Of a stretch of 52,157 nt of DNA, positions 45,783 to 52,157 are shown piece by piece. The stretch is taken from assembly GCA_038216155.1 (NCBI GenBank), contig JBBQQH010000020.1:1-52157 (forward strand), written 5' to 3'. The DNA comes from SZAS-103 sp038216155 (GTDB taxonomy: Bacteria > Pseudomonadota > Gammaproteobacteria > Xanthomonadales > Xanthomonadaceae). Position 1 is the first letter of the stretch. Every line of letters starts with the position of its first letter. The notes beneath the pieces were generated by a model, which saw only the letters and a program-made list of their open reading frames with translations, searched no databases and was not told the DNA's origin. The position numbers were made by a program, and so were the translations under genes.

Positions 45783-47617
45783 CGCTTCGCGCTCGCGGTC
45801 GTGGCGCCGTTGCCGTCGAGCCACAGCGCGGTCATGTCGCACTGCATGCCGAACACCGACCACCGGCAATTCCTGATCCGGCTAGAGCTCATGGAGGCGC
45901 TACGCTTTTCGATCAGCGGCACGGTGGCGACATCGTCCATGACCTGGCTGACGGCGTCGAACCAGCCGGCATTGGCAGCCTCGACCGTCAGCGCCGAGAG
46001 CGCGCGGTCGATGGCGGCATCGGTCTTCGGGTTGGCATACATGCCAAAGTTCTGCGTCATGTGGCCCAGCTGGCGGCCGTCGAACAGGGGGCTGATCACC
46101 GAGCGGCCATTGCTGGCCCCAAACCAGTCCGGCACCCAGCCGGTCAGCGCCAGGTCCCACTCGCCGCGCCGCGCATTCTGGCTGTTGGGCAGCAGCCGGC
46201 CCCACAGGTCGGAGGCCGGGTAAGACGTCAGAGTGACGTTGATGCCGGCACGCGCCAGGCTGGCCTGCAGGGCCTGGGCTTCGATCGGATAGGTGGAGCT
46301 GCGCGCGTAGGCCATCCGTAGCGACAGGCCATCCGGATAGCCGGCATCGGTCAGCAGTTTGCGCGCGCCTTGCGGATCACCGGCGTCGTCCTTGGCCAGT
46401 CGATGATCGGCGCCGGCACGAAATCCAGAGACCGAACTGAGCACCGCCTGGTGCAGGGACCGGCTGACACCGGGCCCGCCACTGAGCTGCACCAGGGCGC
46501 GTTTGTCCACCGCCATCGCAATGGCCTGGCGCACCTTGAGTATGGCCATCGCACGCGCCTGGTTCGGGCTGGCGGTATTGAGCACCAGGTAATGCATGCT
46601 TCCGTAGTGCTGGCCCGGCGGAAGGAGGTTGACGCGGCGATCGCCGATCGCCATCAGCGAGGCCAGGTTGGCGGTCAGCATGCTTTCGTCGTACACCAGG
46701 TCGGCGGTGCCGGCTTCGACCTGCAGTTGCGCCAACTCCGCGTCAATGCCGATCTTGATGTGGATGCGGTCGACATAGGCGTGGCGGATGTTGTCGCTGC
46801 GCGAATCCCAGGCGGGATTACGCTCGAACTCGATGGCGCGGTTCTGGATGTAGCGCGCGATGTAATAAGGCCCGTCGGACAGCGTGTGCTGGCGGAATTC
46901 CGGACTGTCCGGCAAGTAGTCCAGGTACTCGACCGGCACCGCCGAACCGAATGGCATCGACACCAGGTTGAGGAAGTCCGCCGCAGGCGCCACCAGCTCG
47001 AATACCACGGTGGCATCGTCTGGCGCGTGCACGCCGGCAAGCTCGGTGCGGTTGATGAAGTCGCGGATATCGGCCACGGTGCCGGGCACTTTCACGAAGG
47101 CCGAGCAGTAGTCCGCCATGCCCCGGATGGTCGTGGTGTAGTACGTGGGCGCGCCGACCGGATTGACCGGATTGCAGAACAGCTTGAAGGCGCGCACGAA
47201 GTCACCGGCCACCACCGGACGCATTGGCGTGCTGTTCCAGCGCACGCCGGGCTTGAGGTGGAAGGTATAGGTCAGGCCGTCGGCGCTGATGCCGCCGTTA
47301 TCGCGCGTCGGTACCTCGCGTGCAACATCGGGCGCCAGGGTGATCGCCGCATCGAAATTCGTGGCCGGTGGATAGGCCAGCAGTTGGCGGGCGAACGTCT
47401 GGTTGGTCCAGAGGCTGCCGGTGACATAGGCGCTGGTGGTGGCCAGGTGGTCCACGTCGGAAGGACCGACGACGATGAGCGTTCCGCCGGGGACCGGGGT
47501 GGCCGAGGCATCCACCGGCGCGAGTGGCGCCGGGTGGCGGCTGCTGCAGCCGGCAGCAACTGCGGCACACAGCAGGGTTGCAAGGACCCGAGCGGCGTAC
47601 TCGCAATGCTGTGCCAT
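45779..47617 (-). CDS. Peptide ABC transporter substrate-binding lipoprotein (SBP_bac_5)
   Basis: The 612-residue protein has a lipobox VAAGC (Cys24) and the extended family-5 binding-protein fold: LTYTFHLKPGVRWNSTPMRP, then FNLGMY-like TQNFGMYANPKTDAAIDRAL near the C-terminus. It is larger than most OppA/DppA proteins. It captures peptides or related compounds in the periplasm; the ligand cannot be read. The ATG at 47617 precedes a proper signal peptide; a GTG at 47668 is possible. It heads the operon, whose promoter must lie in the 286-bp gap upstream. Confidence 0.9.
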   Translation of the reverse strand: MAQHCEYAARVLATLLCAAVAAGCSSRHPAPLAPVDASATPVPGGTLIVVGPSDVDHLATTSAYVTGSLWTNQTFARQLLAYPPATNFDAAITLAPDVAREVPTRDNGGISADGLTYTFHLKPGVRWNSTPMRPVVAGDFVRAFKLFCNPVNPVGAPTYYTTTIRGMADYCSAFVKVPGTVADIRDFINRTELAGVHAPDDATVVFELVAPAADFLNLVSMPFGSAVPVEYLDYLPDSPEFRQHTLSDGPYYIARYIQNRAIEFERNPAWDSRSDNIRHAYVDRIHIKIGIDAELAQLQVEAGTADLVYDESMLTANLASLMAIGDRRVNLLPPGQHYGSMHYLVLNTASPNQARAMAILKVRQAIAMAVDKRALVQLSGGPGVSRSLHQAVLSSVSGFRAGADHRLAKDDAGDPQGARKLLTDAGYPDGLSLRMAYARSSTYPIEAQALQASLARAGINVTLTSYPASDLWGRLLPNSQNARRGEWDLALTGWVPDWFGASNGRSVISPLFDGRQLGHMTQNFGMYANPKTDAAIDRALSALTVEAANAGWFDAVSQVMDDVATVPLIEKRSASMSSSRIRNCRWSVFGMQCDMTALWLDGNGATTASAKR

Positions 47618-47826
47618 GCCAAGGATCGACCAGAGTCTGATACAGGCTGGCACACTAGCATGGCGCACGGCGATGCCGCGGGCCTTTGGCTACGCCATCA
47701 GTGGACCCAACGGTTGCCAGCTGGTGACCCTGGCAATTGATTGCCAAACGAGTGGCCACTGTTTGGTCCCGTCATCGTGGCCACACGGACTATTCGGTGT
47801 GTCACAGGCTCAGCGACAAGGTCACT

Positions 47827-47887
47827 CAATGTCCACTTCGGGTCGGAATGCAACTTAGGCGCTTACCGGCCAGGAGCGGTCATTCGC
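47827..47887. repeat. REP-like repeat, right of the peptide transporter operon
   Basis: CAATGTCCACTTCGGGTCGG then ACCGGCCAGGAGCGGTCATT-CGC is a degenerate inverted unit of the same type as the repeats at 41561-41631. It lies just before the mer operon. Between the transporter start and here I see no gene. Confidence 0.55.
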
Positions 47888-47903
47888 ATCCAAAAGCCGC
47901 ACG

Positions 47904-48359
47904 CTAGTCCGGCGTGATCTTAGAGCTTCTTGTTCCGGCTTCGCGTACCTCGGATTCTCCCTGCAATGCAGCGATCAGCGGGCAGTAGACGGTTGCGTTG
48001 CTCGCATGACATGCGAGCACTATCTCCGACAGCGCCGTCTGCATACGCGTCAGGTTCGCCAGCTTTTCACTCACATCGACGAGTTTGTGCTCGGCCAGGC
48101 GGCTGGCTTCCTCGCAATGGGTGCCATCCTGGAGGCGCAGCAATTCGGCGACCTCGTCCAGATTGAATCCCAGTCGCTGGGCCGATTTCACGAAGCGCAC
48201 CCGCGCCACGTCGGTCTGTCCGTAACGGCGAATGCCGCCGTAGGGCTTGCTCGGTTCCAGCAACAAGCCCTTGCGTTGATAAAAACGGATGGTCTCGACA
48301 CCGACACCAGCCGCCTTGGCGAAGGCACCGATTGTCACGTTGTTCTCAAGATGCCCCAT
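47904..48359 (-). CDS. merR: Mercury-responsive regulator MerR
   Basis: The 151-residue regulator is a canonical MerR: helix-turn-helix AFAKAAGVGVETIRFYQRKG and the three Hg(II)-binding cysteines at exactly C82 (GTHCEE), C117 (LACHAS) and C126 (VYCPLI), the numbering of Tn21/Tn501 MerR. It represses and, with Hg(II), activates the divergent merTPA promoter by DNA untwisting. Confidence 0.97.
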   Translation of the reverse strand: MGHLENNVTIGAFAKAAGVGVETIRFYQRKGLLLEPSKPYGGIRRYGQTDVARVRFVKSAQRLGFNLDEVAELLRLQDGTHCEEASRLAEHKLVDVSEKLANLTRMQTALSEIVLACHASNATVYCPLIAALQGESEVREAGTRSSKITPD

Positions 48360-48364
48360 ACCAC

Positions 48365-48395
48365 TTGACTCCGTACACAGCTACGGAAGTAAGGT
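48365..48395 (+). promoter_or_regulatory. merTPA promoter and MerR operator
   Basis: TTGACT (48365-48370) and TAAGGT (48390-48395) are 19 bp apart, the over-long spacing typical of MerR-controlled promoters. The spacer holds the dyad CCGTA-CACAGC-TACGG. It closely matches the Tn21 mer operator. Confidence 0.95.
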
Positions 48396-48426
48396 TACGG
48401 CAAGCAGATCCGGAAAGTAAAAATCC

Positions 48427-48777
48427 ATGTCGGAATTAAAGGTCGAGCGCAGCGCCCTGTTCGCCGGAGGGCTTGCCGCCATCTTGGCCTCAGCCTGTTG
48501 TTTAGGGCCTCTCGTCCTGTTGATGCTGGGTTTCAGCGGCGCCTGGATCGGCAACTTGACTGTGCTTGAGCCCTACCGGCCAATCTTCATCGGCGCGGCT
48601 TTGGTGGCGCTGTTTTTCGCCGGGCGGCGCATTTTCCGTCCGGCGCAAGCCTGCAAACCTGGCGAGGCCTGTGCAGTACCCCAAGTCAGGGCGGTCTACA
48701 AATTCATCTTCTGGGTCGTGGCTGCGCTGGTGGTCATCGCGCTCGGATTTCCCTACGTACTTCCCCTGTTCTACTAA
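48427..48777 (+). CDS. merT: Mercuric ion transport protein MerT
   Basis: The 116-residue inner-membrane protein has three hydrophobic helices, the Hg-accepting pair C24-C25 (ASACCLGPL) and the second pair C76 and C82 (ACKPGEAC), all at canonical positions. It receives Hg(II) from MerP and passes it to cytosolic MerA. GGAAAG precedes the ATG. Confidence 0.96.
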   Translation: MSELKVERSALFAGGLAAILASACCLGPLVLLMLGFSGAWIGNLTVLEPYRPIFIGAALVALFFAGRRIFRPAQACKPGEACAVPQVRAVYKFIFWVVAALVVIALGFPYVLPLFY

Positions 48778-48794
48778 TCATTCAGGAGTTCGTC

Positions 48795-49082
48795 ATGAAG
48801 AAGTTGTTTGCCTCTCTCCCTCTCGCAGTTGTTCTAGCTGTCGTTGTTGCGCCCGTGTGGGCCGCCACCCGGACCGTCACGCTGTCGGTGCCGGGCATGA
48901 CCTGCGCAGCCTGTCCGATCACAGTCAAGAAAGCACTGTCCAAAGTCGACGGCGTGAGCCAGGCCTTGGTCAGCTACGACACACGCGAAGCCATCGTCAC
49001 CTTCGACGACGCCAAGACCAACGTACAGAAGCTGACCGCAGCAACGAAGGACGCCGGCTATCCGTCGGGCGTCAAGAAATAG
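48795..49082 (+). CDS. merP: Periplasmic mercury-binding protein MerP
   Basis: The 95-residue protein has a signal peptide (LPLAVVLAVVVAPVWA) and an HMA domain with the Hg-binding motif GMTCAAC (C37, C40). It scavenges Hg(II) in the periplasm for MerT. AGGAG precedes the ATG, 17 bp after merT. Confidence 0.96.
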   Translation: MKKLFASLPLAVVLAVVVAPVWAATRTVTLSVPGMTCAACPITVKKALSKVDGVSQALVSYDTREAIVTFDDAKTNVQKLTAATKDAGYPSGVKK

Positions 49083-49098
49083 AACCGGCAAGACTCGG

Positions 49099-50565
49099 AT
49101 GAATGCCGCTTTGGCACATACCGAACGACCTTCGTCTTCGACTGCTTCGTCGCGGCTCGCGGTCGAGGGCCAGCTCCAGATCGCTGTCATCGGCAGCGGC
49201 GGGGCCGCCATGGCCGCGGCACTGAAAGCGGTTGAGCAAGGTGCTCGCGTCACGCTGATCGAACGCGGCGCGATCGGTGGCACCTGCGTCAATGTTGGAT
49301 GCGTGCCTTCCAAAATCATGATCCGCGCCGCTCACATCGCCCATCTGCGCAGAGAAAGTCCGTTCGACGCCGGCATCGCGGCAACCGCGCCGACGATAGA
49401 TCGCGTAAAGCTGCTGGCGCAGCAGCAGTCACGCGTCGATGAACTGCGGCACGCGAAGTACGAAGGCATCCTGGACGGCAATCCGGCGATCACCGTACTG
49501 CGCGGCGCGGCGCGCTTCATCGACAGCCACAGCTTGAGTGTGAGCTTGAACGAGGGCGGCGAGCGCGCGGTCGCATTTGACCGCTGCTTGATCGCCACGG
49601 GCGCCAGCGCGGCCGTGCCACCGATCCCCGGCTTGCACGACACGCCGTACTGGACCTCGACCGAAGCGCTTGTGAGTGAGGCCATTCCCCGCCGGCTCGG
49701 GGTCATCGGCTCGTCGGTGGTAGCCGTGGAACTGGCACAGGCGTTCGCACGCCTCGGCAGCAAGGTCACGATCCTGGCGCGCAGCACGCTTTTCTTGCGC
49801 GATGACCCTGCCGTTGGCGAAGCCATTACGGCCGCGTTTCGCGGCGAGGGCATCGAGGTGCTGGAATACACCCAGGCCAGTCATGTCGGCCATTCAGGCG
49901 ACGAGTTCGTGCTCGCCACACAACACGGTGAACTGCGCGCCGACAAACTGCTGGTCGCCACGGGCCGCGCGCCCAATACGCAGGAATTAGGGCTGGACGT
50001 CGCTGGCGTAGCGACGACTGCGCAGGGAGCGATCGTCATCGACTCTGCCATGCATACCAACGTTGCGAATATCTACGCTGCCGGCGACTGCACCAATCAA
50101 CCGCAGTACGTCTACGTCGCTGCCGCCGCCGGAACCCGCGCAGCGATCAACATGACCGGGGGCGAAGCCACCCTTGATCTGAGCGTCATGCCGGCGGTGG
50201 TGTTCACCGAACCGCAGGTTGCCACCGTGGGCCTGACCGAGGCCGAGGCGCATTTGCACGGCATCGAGACCGACAGCCGCCTGCTCACGTTGGACAACGT
50301 ACCGCGCGCGCTGGTGAATTTCGACACGCGTGGATTCATCAAACTTGTCGCGGAGGCGGGCTCGGGCCGGCTGATCGGCGTGCAGGCCGTAGCGCCGGAA
50401 GCGGGCGAACTGATCCAGGCTGCTGCCCTCGCGATCCGGGCTCGGATGACTGTGCAGGAGTTGGCCGATCAGCTCTTCCCGTACCTGACCATGGTCGAGG
50501 GACTCAAGCTCTGCGCCCAGACCTTCTTCAAGGATGTAAAGCAGTTGTCCTGCTGCGCGGGATGA
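49099..50565 (+). CDS. merA: Mercuric reductase MerA (without N-terminal HMA domain)
   Basis: The 488-residue flavoenzyme reduces Hg(II) to Hg(0) with NADPH. The redox disulfide is GGTCVNVGCVPSK (C63, C68), followed by the FAD/NADPH-binding segments (GVIGSSVVAVELAQAFARLG, IYAAGDCTNQPQYVYVAAAA) and the C-terminal vicinal pair C485-C486 (LSCCAG) that delivers Hg(II). The NmerA metallochaperone domain of Tn501-type MerA is absent; only a 25-residue tail precedes the core. It is the third gene of the operon. Confidence 0.97.
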   Translation: MNAALAHTERPSSSTASSRLAVEGQLQIAVIGSGGAAMAAALKAVEQGARVTLIERGAIGGTCVNVGCVPSKIMIRAAHIAHLRRESPFDAGIAATAPTIDRVKLLAQQQSRVDELRHAKYEGILDGNPAITVLRGAARFIDSHSLSVSLNEGGERAVAFDRCLIATGASAAVPPIPGLHDTPYWTSTEALVSEAIPRRLGVIGSSVVAVELAQAFARLGSKVTILARSTLFLRDDPAVGEAITAAFRGEGIEVLEYTQASHVGHSGDEFVLATQHGELRADKLLVATGRAPNTQELGLDVAGVATTAQGAIVIDSAMHTNVANIYAAGDCTNQPQYVYVAAAAGTRAAINMTGGEATLDLSVMPAVVFTEPQVATVGLTEAEAHLHGIETDSRLLTLDNVPRALVNFDTRGFIKLVAEAGSGRLIGVQAVAPEAGELIQAAALAIRARMTVQELADQLFPYLTMVEGLKLCAQTFFKDVKQLSCCAG

Positions 50566-50673
50566 GCCTCGGCACGATGCCGAACGCTCTGGAGGATCGC
50601 GGGCCTGCGGGCAATGCTCCGCACCGCCGAACGGGTTATTCGCGACATCACTGAGCCGAGGCAGGGAGTTGAT

Positions 50674-51030
50674 ATGACCAAGCACACATACGATCTGATC
50701 GTGATCGGCACTGGAACTGCCGCCAATGTCACTGCGATGGGATGCAGGAAGGCCGGCTGGTCGGTCGCGGTGGTCGACCACCGGCCGTTTGGTGGCACCT
50801 GCGCACTGCGAGGCTGTGATCCGAAAAAGATGTTGATTGCCGCGACCGAAGTGGTCGATGGATTCGAGCGCATGGGTGGCATCGGCACAGTGCAGGGCGA
50901 AGTGCGCATCGACTGGGCCGCGTTGCAGCGGCACAAGCGTTCGTTTACCGATCCCGTACCCGGCAAGCGCGAAGAGGCCTACGCCAAGCAAGGGATCCAG
51001 GCCTTTCACGGCCGAGCGCGCTTCACCGGC
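50674..51030 (+). pseudogene. Truncated pyridine-nucleotide-disulfide oxidoreductase (MerA/Lpd-like)
   Basis: About 119 family-like residues begin MTKHTYDLIVIGTGTAANVT and include a redox disulfide GGTCALRGCDPKK (C43, C48), differing from MerA and Lpd by ALRGCDPKK. After about GRARFTGLN (51,030) similarity stops and the frame runs into unrelated Arg-rich sequence to 51189. The NAD and dimerisation domains are missing. A GCAGGGAG site precedes the ATG. It lies 108 bp after merA, so it was probably a mer-linked oxidoreductase cut by a later rearrangement. Confidence 0.75.
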
Positions 51031-51380
51031 CTTAACCGGCCCGGCTGCGGCCGCTGTCGATGCAGCGCGGCGATCGCCCAGCGCAACGAGCCACGGGTCG
51101 AGCTCACCTACCATAGAGAGTCGACCAGCTGTCGCAAAGTGGGAAGCAGAGGGCATCGCTACCCACAATCAGATCCTGAGGCAACTTGAAGCCTGAGGCA
51201 TAGCTAGCGCCGGCCTGACCGGGCACGCAGTGCTGGTGTCATTTCTCGCATCATGCCGAGTAAGGAAAGAAAAACGCGGGCACAGATTGGGCACGAACCG
51301 GGCACGAGAGGGTTTTTGACTTTCGCGGCCGGTCGACGATGGGGTGACCCCCATTCGAAATCGTGCCGGAGTTTTGGGCA
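51031..51380. other. Junction region without a recognisable gene
   Basis: Starting where the truncated oxidoreductase ends, this stretch has only short open frames. Repeated GGGCAC elements (GCGGGCACAGATTGGGCACG) are present. Its place beside a tRNA remnant suggests the decayed end of an integrase, but I cannot show that. Confidence 0.3.
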
Positions 51381-51385
51381 CAAAA

Positions 51386-51407
51386 AACCCCGCGGTGGGG
51401 CGGGGTT
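51386..51407 (-). terminator. Rho-independent terminator (minus strand)
   Basis: AACCCCGC and GCGGGGTT form an 8-bp stem with a 6-nt loop; on the minus strand it runs into TTTTTTG. It would end a minus-strand transcript entering from the right, such as one from the tRNA remnant. Confidence 0.8.
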
Positions 51408-51440
51408 GTGGTCGTAACCTACTGATTCACAAGTAAAAGT

Positions 51441-51470
51441 TGGTGGCTATAGGTGGACTCCATTATGAGC
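51441..51470 (-). pseudogene. tRNA-Met(CAU) 3'-end remnant, probable integration site
   Basis: On the minus strand GAGTCCACCTATAGCCACCA (51441-51460) matches the T-arm/acceptor end plus CCA of an elongator tRNA-Met as I remember it. Immediately upstream GCTCATAATG (51461-51470) matches the anticodon loop. The variable loop and 5' half of the T-arm between them are missing, as are the D arm and 5' acceptor strand. It is therefore not a functional tRNA but looks like a decayed attachment site at the right edge of the mer region. Confidence 0.6.
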
Positions 51471-51554
51471 CCGTAGGATATGAAATATCTCAATAACCAG
51501 CAATAGATCTATTTTCCAAAATTCAATGCCAAATCCAAGGGCAGTGCAGTCATC

Positions 51555-51573
51555 TATGTAATTGAATTACATA
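51555..51573. promoter_or_regulatory. Perfect 19-bp palindrome in an AT-rich gap
   Basis: TATGTAATTGAATTACATA is self-complementary around a central G. It lies in the AT-rich stretch of about 250 bp before the last gene, which is compositionally unlike the rest of the window. An operator is the simplest reading; the regulator is unknown. Confidence 0.5.
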
Positions 51574-51719
51574 CCTGTATTGAAGATTACACCGTTTTTA
51601 CGCTTCCCGTATCGATCTGCACGGTAAAACGGCGTTACCTCAATCAAAGTTCCTTGATGTCGTCAATCCACTGTCACGCCCTCTTGCGGTGTCATGACTC
51701 TAGCACTACTGTCTGGCAC

Positions 51720-52157
51720 ATGGACGGAAACATTCCCGGTAAAGACCCCTTCTCCGCATTGGACGGCACCAGCGTCCCTGAATCTTGGTGGCCAGATCTG
51801 AGCCACACGCTGCTGGGTCTCGCAGAAGCCATCGCCCCTATCGATCGGCCGATTCTGGCACCCCTTACTACCTACGTCGCTAAGCACTACCAGGTTTTGC
51901 AAGTCCAAGCGGCAATCGACGCACCGGTCGAATCACCCAAGGAACTCCACGAACGCCACCCAGGGAGCGCGACGCTGTTTCGGTATCGGCATGGCCGATC
52001 GGCCGGACTGGAGCAACTGACCAGCATCGGCATCTGCGCACTTCTAGAAATGAACGACGCGGGGCGGGGCCCTCCCAAGCGACTGCTATCAATCATCCGT
52101 GGTGCCATCGAGAGCCCCAGCTCCCCACTGTCTGGCGCACTTGGCGCCGTCTCCTCA
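51720..52157 (+). CDS. Unrecognised protein, 3' end outside the window
   Basis: An open frame of 146 codons without stop runs to the window edge, starting MDGNIPGKDPFSALDGTSVP with a later RPILAPLTTYVAKHYQVLQV segment. The sequence is soluble and mixed in composition; I recognise no domain. No ribosome-binding site is seen, and the frame remains open upstream of 51720, so the start may be earlier. It may belong to the integrated element or to the chromosome beyond. Confidence 0.45.
   Translation, partial: MDGNIPGKDPFSALDGTSVPESWWPDLSHTLLGLAEAIAPIDRPILAPLTTYVAKHYQVLQVQAAIDAPVESPKELHERHPGSATLFRYRHGRSAGLEQLTSIGICALLEMNDAGRGPPKRLLSIIRGAIESPSSPLSGALGAVSS

Noticed and set aside
46370..47740. Open frame of 456 codons on the plus strand
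   Set aside because: Antisense to the substrate-binding lipoprotein gene, which has a lipobox and family-5 motifs.
49987..51168. Open frame of 393 codons on the minus strand, considered as a possible integrase near the tRNA remnant
   Set aside because: It is antisense to merA and the truncated oxidoreductase, and shows no tyrosine-recombinase R-H-R-Y pattern.

Overview
The window is a stretch of GC-rich bacterial chromosome. Gene content and protein style point to a gammaproteobacterium of the Xanthomonadales/Lysobacterales, probably near Rhodanobacteraceae. Supporting signs are an ATP synthase beta subunit with a short extra acidic-basic loop ahead of its catalytic VDNIYRY region, a lipoyl-domain-bearing E3, a DUF2059 protein, a phasin, and dispersed repeats whose translation reads VRGEPVEP. 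The taxonomic call is an inference from remembered family features, not from a search.

Layout. 0-12 kb: an Asp-box lipoprotein with a polyproline linker; yajQ; a three-gene group of a HupE/UreJ-type membrane protein with an EF-hand loop, a TPR protein and a secreted DUF4331 protein; a double PepSY protein; dinB; an M48 (Ste24-like) protease; and a secreted amidohydrolase. 12-17.4 kb: pyruvate dehydrogenase E2, an MscS channel, a DUF2059 protein and a lipoyl-E3. The E1 gene is not here. 17.4-24.9 kb: a complete F1Fo ATP synthase operon in the canonical order I-B-E-F-H-A-G-D-C, preceded by a convincing sigma-70 promoter. The spacers before atpA, atpD and atpC each carry the same small inverted-repeat motif. 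24.9-28.8 kb: two minus-strand genes (a polytopic GT-C-like membrane protein and a secreted glycosidase-like protein) lie between atpC and glmU. 29-41 kb: glmU and glmS (UDP-GlcNAc synthesis), a LOG family protein, a TfoX C-terminal-domain protein overlapping a free methionine-R-sulfoxide reductase, bioD, an RND efflux pair without an outer-membrane partner, a hicAB toxin-antitoxin pair with a palindromic operator, a phasin and queD.

41.2-52 kb looks like a variable region. It opens with a perfect 36-bp direct repeat whose copies are 30 bp apart (CRISPR-like dimensions, no cas genes in view), then REP-like repeats and the tail of a decayed gene. Next is a peptide ABC transporter operon whose five genes all overlap by 4 nt, in the order A-D-F-C-B, bounded on its far side by another copy of the REP-like repeat. 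A compact mercury-resistance operon (merR / merT-P-A) with its hallmark 19-bp promoter spacer follows, then a truncated second pyridine-nucleotide-disulfide oxidoreductase. The region ends in a decayed tRNA-Met 3' end, the sort of site used for integration, followed by AT-rich DNA with a perfect 19-bp palindrome and a gene cut by the window edge.

Most of the window is core metabolism: energy conversion, peptidoglycan precursors and cofactors. The best candidates for undescribed biology are the DUF4331-TPR-HupE/UreJ group, the two-gene glycan module inserted in the atp-glmU junction, and the 36-bp repeat pair.
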